Positions 40,080 to 52,001 of a DNA stretch of 64,000 nucleotides are shown here, one piece after another. The DNA is taken from NCBI RefSeq assembly GCF_000143535.2, contig NC_037312.1, forward strand, positions 2,232,001-2,296,000. The letters are read 5' to 3'. Source of the stretch: Botrytis cinerea B05.10. Taxonomy: Eukaryota; Ascomycota; Leotiomycetes; Helotiales; Sclerotiniaceae. Under the pieces are notes generated by a model. That model did no database searches, was not told the DNA's origin, and saw nothing but the letters and a program-made list of their open reading frames with translations. Positions within the stretch are counted from its first letter, which is position 1, and the number at the start of each line of letters is the position of its first letter. Both the position numbers and the translations under genes were made by a program.

Positions 40080-43000
40080 CTAAGAGTTAGCGATGAGACC
40101 TTTAACCTTGGTACGCTGTACATGAATGTTGAATGAGAAATATAGGACTCGGATGAAAAAGGACAAGTAGGAGAGATATGTGCTTCAAACTGAAGAAAGA
40201 CGAAGGGGAGAAATACGACTAGCAAGATACCATATAGGGAAAATGCAGGAGAGAATCAGAAAGATTGTGCGATATCGGAGAATAAGAAAGTTGAGGAAAT
40301 TGGGAGTGGTGCAGAATGTGGAAGAAAGTAAACCTCATATCAGTTCAAAGGTCTGACTTACTCGATGGTAAATACACGATCTTGATCAACAAGAATGGCG
40401 TATGAGAAAATCCTGTTGGGACGCAAGTTAGCATTGGTGGTCTTGAGGTTGGTAGAGCAGGTTCTTCGCTGGAATGGCAGGATGGAAAGGTCGCGCGGTA
40501 TTGACCATGAAAATGATGGAAATGCTGAGGATTACTTACTTTGGATGATTGACACTTGGAATTGTCTGTTGAAAAGGCCTGTGAAAAACGTAAGTTTTGA
40601 TAGATCGGTGTTTGCTTTCTGTAGTGGAATGGGATATCGAGTGACTCTGATTTCAAGGGAAATCGAGAAGGATGCAACTGCATTCTTTTATATGATGGCA
40701 TTGGAGTACCCACAATAGAATCAAAAGCAGATTGATTTCCTCGCAAAGCGATGAGTATTAAAAAAGAGTGTGATTGGTATTGTCGTTTCTGGAGGTTTAT
40801 TGTGCAAGTTTTTCTCAAAAGTTGATATTGTGGTCGAAAGTGGTTATTGTGCGAAAGAACAATAAGCTTGAAATATTATAACCAGGTTGCTAGACAGCAA
40901 CAAGCCTCGACCACCACAAACTTAACCGAGCGAATAGCTTTTCGAGAAAGTCAGGGCTTTCAACGCCTTTTTCTTTTCTTGTAGCCTTGTCCTGCTTGTT
41001 ATGCGGATATGGGAAGTGCCTCGATGTTATAATTTTTCTGGTAGCGGCAAAGAATGGTGCAGACTGGGAATATGATTGAACCAAAGATTAGTGAAATGCG
41101 CTTCATAATCTTCAACTATATCTTACCACACCAACCAATTTCTTCTCCAATTCACTTATTCTCTTCGACTTCTGAGCCCAAATATTATCTAGGTACTTTC
41201 GTAAACCTCTCAATCTGCTTGCAATGGCCAGCTGTGTTACTCTGGAACTTCTTCATTGCCACAGTGCTCCAAACCCCATACGCCTTTCAGATCTTACCGC
41301 AACTTCAAAGTTGCACCATCGCAAGTCTCGTCTGATATATTTCTTTAAAGCATGAAATACAATTCAAAATAAAATGCTGTAGTAACCCTCTTAAGAAACC
41401 CTCCAAGGCATTCGTTCTCATAGACTGACCATATCATACAGTGCAGCCTAAGAACCCTACAATGTACCACGAAAGAGGCAAGTGACTCGATCCACAAATA
41501 TTGGAAGTTTAGTATGAGCGGCTGGATCAAATGCGATGAGAGTGCAAGCAAAGATATAGAGAGAAGGTCTAGCTAGCTTGTTCATATCTGTAACAGGTTG
41601 GAAAGGAGGTTCAAGCCTTATCAGAACTTGGCTTGGTCGCAAAACAAGACCTTGCATCTTCAAGCAAGAGCACATCTTTCATAGAAGCTGTTGACCTACT
41701 TGTGTCTTGCTTCTTGTTTGGAGCTACATGTGATGTGTAGCAGAGCTCAATCTCTCTGTCGGGCTCGCTCCGCTCTCGGCGCCCCTTAGAAATCCGCTGA
41801 AAGCAACAACGGCCTATCTTCAGGCCGTACCATACTGATGAATGCAGAAATTTTTCGAAGCAGATAGCCTACAGTTGATAGAGAATCCATTAGTTGTTGC
41901 TATAAAGTATTACCAGATGGCAAAGTAAGGGTGTGGAACCATGTCAGGAGAAACGGAAGCCACATAGAACTGTCTCGGTCTCAGAGAGCTTGTTGTCGTT
42001 GAGAAGGTTTGGAGATACAAGCCTCCCCTCTTATAGCTTCTTGGGTCTTTCGTACTGTGTATTCCGGATACGGAGCATAAGTGCGGTCTCGGAAGGAGAT
42101 GAAGTGTGGGGTAAGTGTGGAGAATTGTAGGAGAAAGGCGGGGCAAGACGAGTACTTGGGAAGTATCAAGAGTCCATTTCCCACCCGGGATGTTTGAATC
42201 AGATACACGAGGGATATTAATCGATATAGTTGCAGCCCTGTAGCTCTGCGGCTGCCATGAGGTGGCGATACTGTTTGGAAATCACGCATGCGACCCCGCA
42301 ACCCGAAACAAATACACACACCTACCACCGCCACCTACCATACACTTCCTCTGCATACTTAAAATATAGTAAACTCTTTCTCTGTTTATCCCTAACCTCA
42401 TCTGCACACATCGGAACAGCAAGATGGAGAATTCTCAATGTCGGGTTTTGGAAAGGGGATAGGTGGTTTTACTCGATATTTCTACCTAAGAGATTTGAAG
42501 CCCTTTTAAATCTAGAGTAATCGAAATTATACCGCAAACAAATAAAACACAGGGCCCCATCACCGATCTTCTGTGGTGTCACTGGAAGTCACAACTTCGA
42601 TCATGTTCTTTCTCTGATATTACCACAGCCATCAACCATATATGCGACATTTTCCAAACACTCCCCAAACATTTCCGATATACTTAAAACCTGCTCTCAA
42701 AATCGACCAGTGATTGCAATAGTGTTTCATGCTACTATTCATTCACCACAAATCACACACCAAATGCACACTTCTTCTCCGCAGCCCCTCCGTGCACCAA
42801 AATTGTAAGCGAAATTCTACCCCATCATAAGCGATGAACATTACTAATCTCGCTCATCATGTCTTACACTTCAACAGTCTTTGGTATCTCTACATGTTAA
42901 TGGATAATTTCCAAAGGTTGATATTCATACTATACTATAGAGAGCAGGTTATACCACCTCTGCATCCATCTCCCACTCTCCCACTCTCCAAGCATCCATC

Positions 43001-43890
43001 AGCCCCAAACCCAACTCCCCATATCAAAAACCTCAGCCTTGTGCAACACCCCCTCAGTTTACGAATCAGATTTTTTCACAACATGATTTGATTTGCGGAA
43101 ATTAAAAAAAAAAAAAAAAAAAATATCAACCCCGATGAGGAAGTAAATAAACAAAGACAGATCTGTGCAGAAAGTGAAAGCAAATTCAAAATTGAACCCA
43201 AATCTAACAAGATGAGAACTATGAGATCCCCATTACATTACAAGGTGAAATAAAAATGAAGAGTGAAGAGTGATAATGGGAAAGGGACAAGAGCGATAGT
43301 AATAGTACGCTATTTATAATTCACAATGTGAGTGAGTAATGAAACAAAAAATGGCATCTAACTAACAGAGAAGCCAAAAACCATCCATGTCAATCAAGAT
43401 TTGACCATGGAATCATGTATTATGTAACTTTGAAGTTGGATAAGAAAAATAATACAATGAAAAGACACGATTACGGATAATATTTGGATGAGGCGTTCAT
43501 GGTAGGAAAATGGAAATGCGATCTAATCTGGCATATTGACATCTTGTTGGTATCTCTGTGTGTTTTTGTGTTTAGAATTGTACACTGCAAACTGTAGTCC
43601 TAATTATTCGACAAAAGACTATGACCTGTGGCTACAGAACATAGTATTCAAATCTTCTTGCTTCTCTTCTTTCCTCCAGCTGCCTTCTCTGCCCCAGAAG
43701 TCTCAACATCACCACTACTCTCCTTCACGCTTGAGCTAAATTTCTAAGCTTCTCGCTTCCTTGCCAATGTCGAAGCAAATCATCCCAAAAGAATAAACAC
43801 ATGAAGTATTGGCTTGCAATTTTAGGAAAAGTGGTATATTGTTCAATCTACTGCCCATTAACACCAAGTATCTTAGGTACACTAGTACAC
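40080..43890. other. Intergenic region; GC-rich island at 41761-41785
   Basis: No convincing gene. Overlapping frames at 40345-40818 on both strands are open but lack recognisable features. A GC-rich island at 41761-41785 (core GCTCGCTCCGCTC) stands out from the AT-rich surroundings. Positions 42960-43030 are C-rich, and an A run of about 20 lies at 43104-43123. Confidence 0.45.
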
Positions 43891-45660
43891 CTATTCCAAG
43901 CCCTTCCCAAGTAACTCCTGCCCAATCTCATTAATCAAACTTTCCTTAGGAAAGGGCTTCGCTTTACCCATGATAGTCCTTTCAGCATCCATACTCTTCA
44001 ATAAATCCACCAACTCTCCATCTTTCGGGGCTCCAAATACCAAGTGTCCAAACGCCAATAAAAATCCCTTTAATGCGTCTGGGGATTCCGTTTCTTCTTG
44101 TATAGCTTCTAGTAAAGATGCAGCAAGTTCTATTTGTTCGCTTTCTGGTAATACTTCCTTGTGGTCTTCTATACGGAGACTAGAATTGGCGAATGCCATA
44201 TTGAAGGCAAGACTTGCGGCTGCGACACGAACGTTATGATGTGTGTCGTCAAGCAGGGAGGTTGTGATCAGTTGAACGAGAGGATTGGTTAGGGTCGGAC
44301 AGCCAAGAATATGTTGAGGGTATAAGGGACTTGTGAATAGATTGCAACCTGCTTGAAGTGCAACTAAACGGAGTGAATAGGGACAGTCTTTAAGACTATT
44401 GATATGTGAGAATAGTGGAGCAATAGTTTTGTGGCTCTTTTCCTCGGCATAGTAACCACTAAGTCTTGGGTCCACAAGAGCACATCGAAGGACATCAACG
44501 ATTGTAAACAAGACTTCAGCTGGCAATTTAGAAGGGGCTTCTCGCAAAAACCAACTGAAAGCATCTAGATCCGGGAGATGAGTCTGTGCTGCGGGCTTTG
44601 ATTGTCCCTCTGATACAAAGTGGAGAACGCCTTTGACTGCTGGAATATCAGCAGCAGGTCCCATCTTTGCTTTGAGCTTTTCAAGTGGCGGAACTTTAGT
44701 ATAAATAACTGGCAACATGTTTGGTGCACGAAGTGCTGGTAAACGTAAAGACTCATGTCCATGTGGCGGGAACGCCATTTGTACCAGAAGCCCTACATTT
44801 TGTTGTAAAGATGCTACATCTGCTCCCGCCCAACGTTTTTCCTCCTCGCCTTGTAAATAAGTCGCAAAGGACGGCGTCGCGGTAACACTGTATCTTGTGG
44901 CAATCTCATATGATCGGGCGATATCAACTATTATGAAAACGGCTTTGCGTCCTGCATCCTTTGCGAGTTGCTCAAATACAGGATATAGAGGTTTGCAAGG
45001 AGCGCAACTATGGGAGGTGAAGAAAATAACTGCGCATTTCTTCTTGGCTGAGTTCAAGAGATTGTTCAATTCAGTAGAAGTCTGGGCATGTCGAACCTGG
45101 GACATCGATGCTTGCTGCTGCGGATCCTCTGTATTTTGAATGCCCAAAAGACCGCCATTATTCATAGTATTCAAAGTAACATAATCATCGAAGTGCGGTT
45201 GAATCATTCTGCCAAAAGGAGTGTTGAGAACAGTTTCCGGGAGGTTCGTAATATACTCTGGGATTCCCTGGCCTACCAGAAATGTAGCAAAATCGTTCGA
45301 AAAGTTGTTACAATTATGTTTCCAGAGATCATACGCCTACATGCAATTAGCTTATGGCGGGAGGGTTGAAATCGCAGGAGAATTTACCTCAAAGGTGTAG
45401 ATTTCTTTCAAAGAGTCCAGATATTCCAGAATCACATCCATAGGCAGATCTGTCTTCCCTAACTCTAGAATCTGCAATGGTTTACCCAGATGGGTTTCGC
45501 CAGGCTTGACGGTTTTGACCCCTCCATCGTAAGTATATTCAATGCCCTCAAAGACAACAGAGGTGTGGTAAATAGCGTCAATCTGGACTCCCAAGAAAGC
45601 TGCTGACATGTTGCGCGCTAGACCCTTGGACAGATCATAGATATAGAGCTGAACGTTCAT
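43891..45660 (-). CDS. PPPDE peptidase (DeSI-like) - thioredoxin - PUL domain protein
   Basis: Exons 45388-45660 and 43891-45336 (51-nt intron, GTAAAT...GTAG) give 572 residues. Residues 1-150 are a PPPDE/DeSI domain: YDLSKGLARNMS, catalytic His32 in AIYHTS, catalytic Cys100 in WKHNCNNFSNDF, and TPFGRM. Residues ~165-275 are a thioredoxin fold with CAPC (Cys202, Cys205). Residues ~300-572 are helical armadillo-like repeats matching a PUL domain, which in Doa1/PLAA-type proteins binds Cdc48/p97. PPPDE enzymes remove SUMO or ubiquitin-like modifiers (family knowledge). The three-part fusion is a recognised fungal architecture; a role in Cdc48-linked modifier removal is inferred. All catalytic residues are present. 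Confidence 0.9.
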
Positions 45661-46449
45661 TATTCTGTTGCTGCGAGTTTGAGTGTGCTGGGCGGGAAAA
45701 GGGTATGCACAGGTCAGTAGAAGAGGAGGGAGAGAGGAAAGTACCAAGAAAAAGGAAAAAGCAAAATAAGGAAAACCAAACTTAGGGTGTTTATTGAGGC
45801 AACATCATAGAGGATTTCATGTAGGGTATAGTATCTGTTCTATATCATTCTATGGATGAAAGACATGAGATTCATCGGCGCAGGCAACTTCGAGCTGACG
45901 ATGTTTCGGACATTCGGTCGAAGGGTGTGAGTAACATATCGATACAGAAACCCTGCCGTCAGAGAGGGTGTCTCGATTGATTGTGACTACGAGATGACTA
46001 ATCACTCTTCCACATCATGCTTCTCTCGATAAGCTCCGAAACTTAAACGAAAATCTTTATCAGAGAGGCGTTGATATCTCCACACCTCCACAAGTCCTTC
46101 ACTCTAATTAACAACACACATCACATCGGCCAATCACTCGTCGCCGCAATCCCAATTTTAGCCACAGTACTCAATTCCAATGCAAGGATAGAAGGCAAAA
46201 CGTCCCCTATTTCTCATTTCCATTTCTGCCCTTACTTAAATTTATTCTTATGAAATTAAAAAAGAGGAACAGCTCTGTTCTTTTCTCATTCCCTAAAAGT
46301 CTACCTCAGTAATAGGATCTGGAACTTGACCAATCCTTTCCATTACCAAACTTTTCACTCGCTTTTTTTTAGTTATATTTACTTGGCTTGAGTTGGTAAT
46401 TAGTCTAGGTGGTTAGTTCTACTCATCGTTCCTAGTCGCTCTTTCGCAG
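45661..46449. promoter_or_regulatory. Divergent promoter region between the PPPDE-Trx-PUL gene and GDA1
   Basis: A ~790-bp head-to-head spacer. The GDA1 side carries a long pyrimidine-rich leader (46050-46375) typical of strongly expressed fungal genes. No gene is supported here. Confidence 0.5.
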
Positions 46450-48249
46450 ATGCGACGTACTTCTGTCTCTCTCCCATCGAAGAGTACATCACACGACCCT
46501 CACGAAAAACTTGCAAGATATAGTAATTCAGGCGCAAACGAAAGCGCCGCGTCCAAACTGGAGAAATCAAAGAACGCCAGAATGACCCAAAGTCAGCGGT
46601 CCAGATACTTGAAGACGGGAGGAATCCTGCTCTTCGTAGTGTTCTTGTTCTATTATCTGTCCCCAAGTGGTACACAGGTATCAAACACGGGTATGCCACA
46701 ATGAAAAATCCTTGCTTATCGTTTTTCTAACATGAATAGTTGGAGGTGTAGTCGAAGGTGCTGTCGAAGGTGCTGTCGATACAGTCAAGAGTGGTGCTAA
46801 TGATGGACAATCTCCATCCGATTCGACTTATGGGACAACGAAGTGCTCGAAATCCTATAGCAAGTCGAAGCCGATTGTTCAATATGCCATCATGATTGAT
46901 GCTGGAAGTACCGGATCTCGAGTTCACGTATATAAATTTAATAACTGCGGTCCTACACCAGAGTTGGAGTCTGAGGAATTCAAAATGACTGAAAAGAAAG
47001 AGGGCGGCTCCGGATTGAGTTCTTATGGAGCCGATGCTGAAGGTGCTGCAAAGAGTCTCGATATGCTCATGGATGTTGCAGTGAAAACTGTCCCTGATGC
47101 ATTGAAGTCTTGTACTCCTGTGGCTGTTAAAGCTACTGCTGGTTTAAGAAAACTTGGTCCGGAATTGAGCAACAATATTCTCAAGGCTGTTCGTACCAGA
47201 TTGGAGACTGTCTATCCTTTCGCAGTTGTATCTGACGAAAAGGGTGGAGTCCAAGTTATGGATGGTACTGACGAGGGTGTCTACGCTTGGATTACAACCA
47301 ACTTCTTGCTCGGTAAAATTGGAGGCCCAGCTCCTGGAGATACTGCAGCAGTTTTCGATCTTGGTGGAGGTTCGACCCAAGTTGTCTTTGAGCCAAAGTT
47401 CAAACTGCCTGAGAAGATGGTCGAAGGTGACCATAAATACAAGCTTACATTTGGCGGAAGAGATTTCGAGCTTTACCAGCATTCTCACTTGGGGTATGGT
47501 CTAATGGCAGCCCGTGAAACAATTCACAAGACTCTCATCGATGATATTCACGCAGCCAATCCTTCAGACCTCTCCTGGACCGCATCACCAATCATCAATC
47601 CTTGTATTGCACCAGGCATGAACCGTTCGGTTGATATTGCATTTGACGAGAAACATCCGCTTCGTGCTAAGTTGGGTGAGAAGAACGAGTTCGTCATGAA
47701 GGGCCCTTCTTCCCCATCCCCAGCTCAATGCCGCAAACTCGCAGAAAAGATGTTGTACAAGGAAGCCGAATGTAAAGTTGCACCTTGCTCCTTCAATGGT
47801 ATTCATCAACCTTCTTTAGAAAAAACCTTCCAGCATGAGGATGTCTACACTTTCTCATACTTCTTCGACCGTACCGATCCACTTGGAATGCCAGAATCCT
47901 TCACTCTACGTGAGATGCACGATCTTACTAGCCAAGTTTGTGGTGGCGAATCTCACTGGGATATGTTTACTGGTATCCCTGATGCCATAAAGGAGTTGAG
48001 AGGTAGACCCGAATGGTGTCTTGATTTGAACTTCATGATGGCTTTGTTGCATACGGGTTATGAAATGCCAATTGACAGAGAGGTTAAGATTGCAAAGAAG
48101 CTCAAGGGTAATGAGCTTGGATGGTGTCTCGGTGCTAGGTATGTTTTATTCCTCTTTTTCTCTTTTTCATGCCATATCTAACAATTAATAGTCTTCCATT
48201 ACTGGAGGCTGGTTCCGGATGGAAGTGTCGTGTCAAGGAAGTCTCATAG
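46450..48249 (+). CDS. GDA1: Guanosine-diphosphatase (Golgi GDPase), GDA1/CD39 family
   Basis: Exons 46450-46690, 46740-48138 and 48192-48249 give 565 residues. It is a type II membrane protein: basic cytosolic tail, one membrane helix at ~55-71 (GGILLFVVFLFYYL), then a Gly/Val/Ser stem. The apyrase-conserved regions are all visible: ACR1 IMIDAGSTGSRVHVY, ACR2 VAVKATAGLR, ACR3 VMDGTDEGVYAWITTNFLLG, ACR4 VFDLGGGSTQVVFEP, and ACR5 near the end in GNELGWCLGA. Such enzymes hydrolyse GDP to GMP in the Golgi lumen so that GMP can exchange for GDP-mannose during mannosylation. Length and organisation fit the fungal family. The last exon encodes only 18 residues (ends KCRVKEVS), so intron 2 is easily missed. 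Confidence 0.95.
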
Positions 48250-48932
48250 ATGATCATGTAATGAGCCTCGAGATATGTATGATTCATGGATGATTGGCGT
48301 AATACGGGGATCGACTTTGAAAGATCATTTAAAACTTAGAGGTATCGAAGCTGTTTCTATACAGCGGCTTTGATCAAATAAATAATTCATGAATATTTTA
48401 TTCTTCTCCCGCACATTATTAGTTATCTTACCCTTTGGGACTTCTCTCCCATTACATATCTTTGACGTGAAAAAAATAAGTCATGCTGGTATCAAATAAT
48501 TTCCAGATTTAACGACATTCCAGCCAAAACTGTGATTCAATTGGGATCTGGAATTTTTTCCTGGTCATGGACGAGATCCTCCACCAGCAAAAATTCAAAT
48601 ACAGGTACAATGTATTCCAATTTTTCATATTCTCCTCGACGCTCATCTATGGAATTTGATTCGCATACATCTTCAAGAGCTTCTCACTAATGAGAATAGC
48701 TCTTGCATCGCCGTCGTAATTGCCACTTGGAGAAGATTTCACGTGATTACCCCTCGCATTTGAGCAGGTCGACGTCATTGCAACGTCTGCCCAGCCAGAC
48801 GGGTGTTAGAATGTCGGATGTTTATATGAAGAAGTGTGATTTCAACGTCAACTTCTTTCCGTTCATTTATCAAAACGATATTACATTTCAAGCAGAAATT
48901 TAAATCCAAACGGCCCAATTCATATAGCTAAA
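48250..48932. other. Intergenic region between GDA1 and the PEBP gene
   Basis: AT-rich, with the 3' UTR of GDA1 at its left and the promoter/leader of the PEBP gene at its right. The plus-strand frame at 48703-48903 has no features of a gene. Confidence 0.5.
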
Positions 48933-49866
48933 ATGCAATTGCTCACATCCCTCACACTTCTTCTAGCGGCTTTCGTTGAGCTCAGCTCCGCCCTTGTTTT
49001 ATCTCCAGAATTGTACAATTATGATGTTTGGGGGTCTGATGGACTACGTACTGAGAAACTTAAGTCCTTGAAAGGAATTAAGAAAATGTCCGTACCTGTC
49101 GTCCTCAACCTGATATAAATAATCACCATGCTAACAAACTCTTTGGTGTCTAGTCTGAAGAAATCATCCATCATTCCTGATGTTCTCGATCCCTTTATTC
49201 CAACCTGTTACATTCTTCCCTCTTATCCCCCCTCTCCTTCCTCGTCTTCCTTAAAGAAAGTAAAACTAGGCAATAAACTCCTCCCCTCGCAAACTCAATC
49301 CGCGCCCTCGATCCAAGTTTTCTGTCCTGGAAAACATCATGTTCAGGGCGGTTTGACAATCATTCTTACAGATCCGGACGCACCTTCGAGGGATGATGAT
49401 AGTATGTCTGAGATGTGTCATTGGATTGCGAGGATTCCTGAGGCTGTGATTGGGAAGGAAGGGGTCAGTGGGGAGTGGAGTGGGAGTGAGTTGGAAAAGG
49501 TGGGAGTTGTTGATTGTGAGTTTCCTTTTCTTTATTATTCTTTTGCTTTTTCTTGTCGGGAAGACAGGTGTAAGGGGAAGGACGAGCTTGAGGGGGAAGA
49601 AAAGAGAAGGCTGACTAGAAGAAATAGATAAAGCACCGGCGCCACCAAGAGGAACAGGAAAACATAGATATGTATTTGTATTGTTAGAGGGTGATAATGT
49701 GGATATCGAAGGGCCTGAGGAAAGGAAACATTGGGGTTTCGAGAAACCGGGAAGTGGGATTAGAGAATGGGCTGGGAGAGAAAATCTGACAATTATAGGA
49801 GCGAATTTTCTTTACGAAAAGTACCATGATGAGGGAAAGGATAGTAAGTTCAGGACTCAGGGATAA
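48933..49866 (+). CDS. Secreted phosphatidylethanolamine-binding protein (PEBP)-like
   Basis: Exons 48933-49087, 49154-49515 and 49634-49866 give 249 residues. Residues 1-20 (MQLLTSLTLLLAAFVELSSA) are a clear signal peptide. The PEBP fold signatures follow: the ligand-pocket motif TDPDAPSRDD (124-133) with HWI at 141-143, and the second motif PPRGTGKHRYVFVLLEG at the start of the last exon. Cytosolic yeast PEBP (Tfs1) inhibits carboxypeptidase Y; secreted fungal PEBPs are uncharacterised, so function is open. The donor of intron 1 is taken as GTCCGT (49088), which keeps a LKKSSIIPDVLDPF segment in frame; an alternative donor six bases later is possible. Intron 2 has GTGAGT...AAAG. Confidence 0.82.
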
Positions 49867-49869
49867 TTT

Positions 49870-50798
49870 TGAGCAATGTTGAGATGGACTAAGAAATGTA
49901 TACATATCGGTTTTCTTCATGGGCTTTCTTTTCATTTATTATTAGGATCTTCACGCATCAATTTCAAATTATTGCATCTCATTATAACAAGGAATTTACC
50001 AATACAAGATACACAATCATTATCACGCACAGATACAAAGACTTTTGGATAGAGTAAAACAACGATACAATTTGACCTCATTCTAAAATAGCCTGCTATC
50101 CAAACTCGTCGAGAGAACAACACCAACGACAAATGAAATTTAACCTCCATTCTAAAATACAATGTGATCGGAACTCCTCCTCAAGAAATAAATCGGCCTT
50201 GAATACAGAAATGGAATAGTAAGAAATCTCCTTTTATAGAAATGAAGATCAGTAGGAAGATAATGTTGAAATGTTGAAGCCCTCCCCGATTCAGAACTTG
50301 ATGAATTTCGCTTCCGGGGAGAATTGGTTGAGAATTCGTTATTGAGTCATGGTAATAGGAAGTCATATGTGACTCGACTATACGACCAAGCGGGCGATTT
50401 TTCAGTCTCGTTGATAGGAACACCTGCGGGCATCTACAAGTCAGTATCTAACAACATATCAATGATATGAGGTAGAGCTACTCACCTAGTAGAATTTCTC
50501 CGCAAGTTTCAATATGAACACTCCACATATAAGCCAAATGTACACCCCAAGCTTTTGTCATTTGTGGCGATTGATGTCATGCGATACTAACAGACTCGAC
50601 TTTGGTATTTACAAGGTGTGGCTGGGACTGGAACCAGAGTCTCGCGAGGAAAGTATTCTTCTGTTTCCACGTGAGGAATGGCGGTGTCTAGATGGTGTGG
50701 ATGTAGATATAGATGCAGATGCGGATGTAGATTCTTGAGTTGTTCTGACTGCCGTTAGCTTCTCGAAATTTTTGTTTTTGGGGATATAGATCTTGCTC
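49870..50798. other. Intergenic region with a GAT-rich microrepeat
   Basis: No supported gene. Positions 50697-50735 hold a GATGTAGATATAGATGCAGAT-type repeat; on the minus strand a frame ending at 50609 reads Ser/Thr-Ala through it and might be a 3' extension of the gene ending at 50799 (AAAGTAAGA there could be a donor), but I found no in-frame join. Confidence 0.4.
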
Positions 50799-51449
50799 TT
50801 ACTTTCCTCGGGCACGTCTCTGCCGTTTATATTCCCTCAAATGAGTGGATCTCGCTTGTCTGTCTGCTTCAATAGAGGCGTCTATCAGGGTACTCCACCG
50901 CATAATCGCTTCTCGCCCCCGCCCTCGCTCTCGCTCTCTTCGATCGTGTTCGTGTTGGGAATAGTTTTCGCAGACTCCGGTAACCCCGGTATGGAGCTTG
51001 AGCACGATTTCCGGCCGAGTCGGTGCATAAGTACTGTTGCACCATATACATAAGTGAGGGGTGTCTATTTTAATATCTGCGCATGCGTAAACAGAAATCG
51101 TAGTCTTGCACCGTCCACCAGCCCCTGTATTTTGACACAGATTCTCACGACGCTCACCGCAATTGAATTTTCCACAGAACATAGCTTCTAGATTAGCAGT
51201 GATTTCCGGTATGGTAGTGGGCTCTGCTTGTCCATCTCTATATTCGGATGTAATACATGTTTTGCAGCTCGCTTCGTTCGCTGCCCATACAGGACAATGT
51301 TCTATGTAACATGCGCAACTGTAGAACTGGTAGTGTATGTGGCAAGTATTGCATCTTGGTAGCTGCACATCTCGTGGAATGGGGGCGTAGACTCTTCTCT
51401 CTTCGATGTAGCCACTGTCAACAAATGCACGTGGAGGTCCTTCTGACAT
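50799..51449 (-). CDS. Array gene A: cysteine-rich protein with Arg-rich C-terminus, family unknown
   Basis: A single exon of 216 residues, starting MSEGPPRAFVDSG (ATG at 51449). Cysteines fall at 33, 36, 45, 47, 52, 62, 65, 92, 97, 105, 114, 123, 134, 137 and 160, with CxxC pairs that suggest zinc binding. Landmarks are LPRCNTC, YSCACY, CKTC, DGQAEPTTIP, FCGKFNC, LCIWC and CENY. After residue 165 the protein is Arg/Glu-rich and helical (RRERERGRGRE). Every landmark recurs in array gene B, so these are paralogs. No signal peptide is present, so a cytosolic or nuclear protein is inferred. I do not recognise the family and assign no function. Confidence 0.75.
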   Translation of the reverse strand: MSEGPPRAFVDSGYIEERRVYAPIPRDVQLPRCNTCHIHYQFYSCACYIEHCPVWAANEASCKTCITSEYRDGQAEPTTIPEITANLEAMFCGKFNCGERRENLCQNTGAGGRCKTTISVYACADIKIDTPHLCIWCNSTYAPTRPEIVLKLHTGVTGVCENYSQHEHDRRERERGRGREAIMRWSTLIDASIEADRQARSTHLREYKRQRRARGK

Positions 51450-51535
51450 GATACAATTTGATACAGGCGTGCACTTCAAGATAGGTATGTTTCAAAAGGT
51501 GTGTGGTATTTGAATGTAATGAAAGTAAAGTTGAA

Positions 51536-51658
51536 TTGTTGATGAAGAACAAAAGAAGAAAAGAAATCCAAAATCAGCAGGCCTCAACCCATATAACCCT
51601 CTCTCTAGACTCCAAGTGACTCCTGAATAAGAAGAAAGATATTCGGTCATGATTCCGC
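51536..51658 (-). promoter_or_regulatory. Conserved promoter module of array gene A
   Basis: This segment, starting about 90 bp upstream of gene A's ATG, matches the segment 54686-54800 upstream of gene C along its length. Shared blocks include TTGTTGATG, AAAAGAA, GCCTCAA-CC, TATA-CC, AGACT-CAA and a run near TCAT-TGATTCC. It probably carries the transcription start region. Confidence 0.55.
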
Positions 51659-52001
51659 TAATACCATATCATGACTGTGTAGTGTAGACTCACACTGTGA
51701 TCCAAATTCCCCCAAAGTAGAGTCATCTTCCCTTATGCGAAACTATGGCAGTGATTGTGAGTTAGTAATGTTTTTAGAGCATGTGGAGTCATCAAGAAAC
51801 TTACCAAGAAACATCTCCCACAAGTAATGATTTGAACTCTACTGAAAATATCCACTCGTCTCAGTACGTTATCTCAATCGAAGAATACTCAGCATGGTAG
51901 CTTGATCATCGCCTCGAAGCTCTATACTTCCTCTGAGGTGTATCTTCTCGGGTTAAGGTGGTTCCATAATGAGAAGCTTTCCTGGAACTTCTTCTCTCTG
52001 C

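Noticed and set aside
40345..40818. Overlapping open frames on both strands
   Set aside because: No recognisable feature in either; may be the promoter/leader of the exon chain at 39.66-40.07 kb.
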